The notes under the pieces were generated by a model that was not told the DNA's origin, did no database searches, and saw nothing but the letters and a program-made list of their open reading frames with translations. A DNA stretch of 64,000 nucleotides from Streptomyces paludis (lineage in GTDB: Bacteria; Actinomycetota; Actinomycetes; Streptomycetales; Streptomycetaceae): assembly GCF_003344965.1 (NCBI RefSeq), contig NZ_CP031194.1:8390853-8454852 (forward strand), read 5' to 3'. Both the position numbers and the translations under genes were made by a program. Of the stretch, positions 62,886 through 64,000 are shown one piece after another. How positions within the stretch are numbered: position 1 is the stretch's first letter; every line of letters begins with the position of its first letter.

Positions 62886-64000
62886 TGCCGAAGAAGGCCA
62901 GGGGAGGGGACACCACCGCGGATCTCCTGGCCTACCTGTTCGGTCCGGGTGACCACGACGAACACCTCGATCCCCACCTCGTCGCCGCCTGGGATCCCGA
63001 CCTTCCGTGTCCCGTCCGGCAGCCCGCCCGGATCACGCTTGCCGCTCTCGCGCTCCTCCTCGACGCCCCCGTCGAGGCTCTGCGCGGACCCCGCCCCACG
63101 GAGCATGTGTGGCACGTCTCCGTCCGTAACGCCCCCGGCGACCGCACCTTGTCGGATACCGAGTGGGCCGAGGTCGCCGCCGCGATGGTTGATGCCGCGG
63201 GTGTCGCGCCCCGCGGCGACGAGTACGGGTGCCGGTGGGTGGCGGTGCGTCACGCACCCGACCACATCCACCTCGTGGCGACCCTCGCCCGCCAGGACGG
63301 CCGCCAGCCCCGTCTGCGCGGCGACATCCCCGCGATGCACACCGCCGCCCGCGCTTTCGAAGCCGTCTGGGGGCTGGAGGCGATGTCGCCGCTGGACCGG
63401 ACCGCGCGCCGGGCGCCGGCCACCGGCGAGGCGGAGAAAGCCGCCCGCCGCGGCCTCCGGGAACCGGCCCGTGTCTCGCTCCAGCGCACCGTGCGCGAGG
63501 CCGCCGCGCTCGCCACCGGCGACACCGACTTCTTCGACCGGCTCCGCGACGCCGGACTGCGCGTACGCGAACGCCGCCACGACGACGGGAGACTGGCGGG
63601 GTACGCGGTCGCGCTGCCCGGCGACCGCGCCGACGCCGGTACCCGTCCGGTCTGGTTCTCCGGATCGACCCTCGCCTACGACCTGTCCCTGCCCCGCGTC
63701 CGCGAACGCTTCGAACCAGTGGTCACCCCGGAGGACTGGCGGCGCGCGCACGAGCGGATCCACCAAGCAGCCACCCTCCTGTCCCGCGCCGGACAAGCGC
63801 AGGGCGCGGGCGACGTAGCCGCTCTGGGTGACCTCCTGACCGCCTGCGCCGCACACTCCCCGGCCGCCGTACGGCAGGGGGTGCGGGCGGCGGCCGACGC
63901 GTTCGAGCAGGCCTCCCGCGCCCCCGGCGACCGCTCCCTGGAGGGCGCCGCCCGCGCCGGCTTCAAGGCCTGCGCCCGATCCCTGGAACACGCGCCGCGC
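62885..64000 (+). CDS. Relaxase/mobilisation nuclease (3' end outside window)
   Basis: The frame runs from ATG 62885 to the window edge, 372 codons so far. It begins MPKKARGGDTTADLLAYLFG, typical of actinobacterial MobA-like relaxases, then HVWHVSVRNAPGDRTLSDTE and the histidine motif VAVRHAPDHIHLVATLARQD, which supplies metal ligands of a HUH-type nuclease. The N-terminal Tyr is not obvious: position about 18 (LLAYLFG) is a candidate. With mobC it forms a mobilisation pair, which points to plasmid ancestry for this arm. Confidence 0.82.
   Translation, partial: MPKKARGGDTTADLLAYLFGPGDHDEHLDPHLVAAWDPDLPCPVRQPARITLAALALLLDAPVEALRGPRPTEHVWHVSVRNAPGDRTLSDTEWAEVAAAMVDAAGVAPRGDEYGCRWVAVRHAPDHIHLVATLARQDGRQPRLRGDIPAMHTAARAFEAVWGLEAMSPLDRTARRAPATGEAEKAARRGLREPARVSLQRTVREAAALATGDTDFFDRLRDAGLRVRERRHDDGRLAGYAVALPGDRADAGTRPVWFSGSTLAYDLSLPRVRERFEPVVTPEDWRRAHERIHQAATLLSRAGQAQGAGDVAALGDLLTACAAHSPAAVRQGVRAAADAFEQASRAPGDRSLEGAARAGFKACARSLEHAPR

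Overview
The window is high-GC actinobacterial DNA with strong third-position GC bias, GTG starts and Streptomyces-type gene families (LAxTG-anchored wall protein, DUF1275, TIGR00027-type methyltransferase, CPCC protein). At 51.5-54.3 kb it carries a tap-tpg pair, the telomere-associated and terminal-protein genes of Streptomyces linear replicons. The best reading is an arm of a linear Streptomyces chromosome, or a large linear plasmid, with the right-hand part plasmid-like.

Region 1 (0-19.3 kb) is ordinary accessory chromosome. It holds a TetR/MFS efflux operon with a tandem operator, nhaA, and a four-gene operon of ABC ATPase, permease, histidine kinase and response regulator. Next come a MarR-controlled block (2-hydroxyacid dehydrogenase on one side; quinone oxidoreductase, DoxX-like protein and pirin on the other), a DUF1275 gene and an HxlR/azoreductase divergent pair. 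A compact cluster at 14.2-18.5 kb joins an MfnB-like furan-phosphate synthase to an aldehyde dehydrogenase, an aryl-alcohol-type dehydrogenase and a methyltransferase, with a tiny Trp-rich reading frame between the last two. An EF-hand protein closes the region.

Region 2 (20-41.7 kb) is a graveyard of mobile DNA mixed with working genes. Remnants of IS5, IS21 (IstB), a MobF-type relaxase, a tyrosine recombinase, a Tn3 transposase, a serine recombinase, IS630 and decayed MFS, GNAT and flavin-reductase genes alternate with a histidine phosphatase, an iron-box-controlled LAxTG surface protein, an F420-type oxidoreductase, a GNAT gene with a short leader peptide, one near-intact ISL3-type element with 59-bp ends, and a GH3 glycosidase.

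Region 3 (41.7-51.4 kb) is the most unusual part: a Mu/Tn7-like transposition operon. A DDE transposase is fused in frame to an AAA+ ATPase, with an internal ribosome-binding site at the junction. Then follow a second AAA+ ATPase, two mutually similar proteins that look like AAA+ relatives without a P-loop, a protein with a possible HTH, and an IstA-like DNA-binding protein without a catalytic domain. Two repeat arrays with the same 30-31/20-bp spacing lie to the right and bracket an alpha/beta-hydrolase gene.

Region 4 (51.4-64 kb) carries tap-tpg, a P-loop protein, small membrane proteins, an NB-ARC/TPR STAND protein, a strongly GT-biased tract, and a mobC-relaxase pair that runs off the window. 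The transposition operon therefore sits at the join between chromosome-like and linear-plasmid-like DNA.
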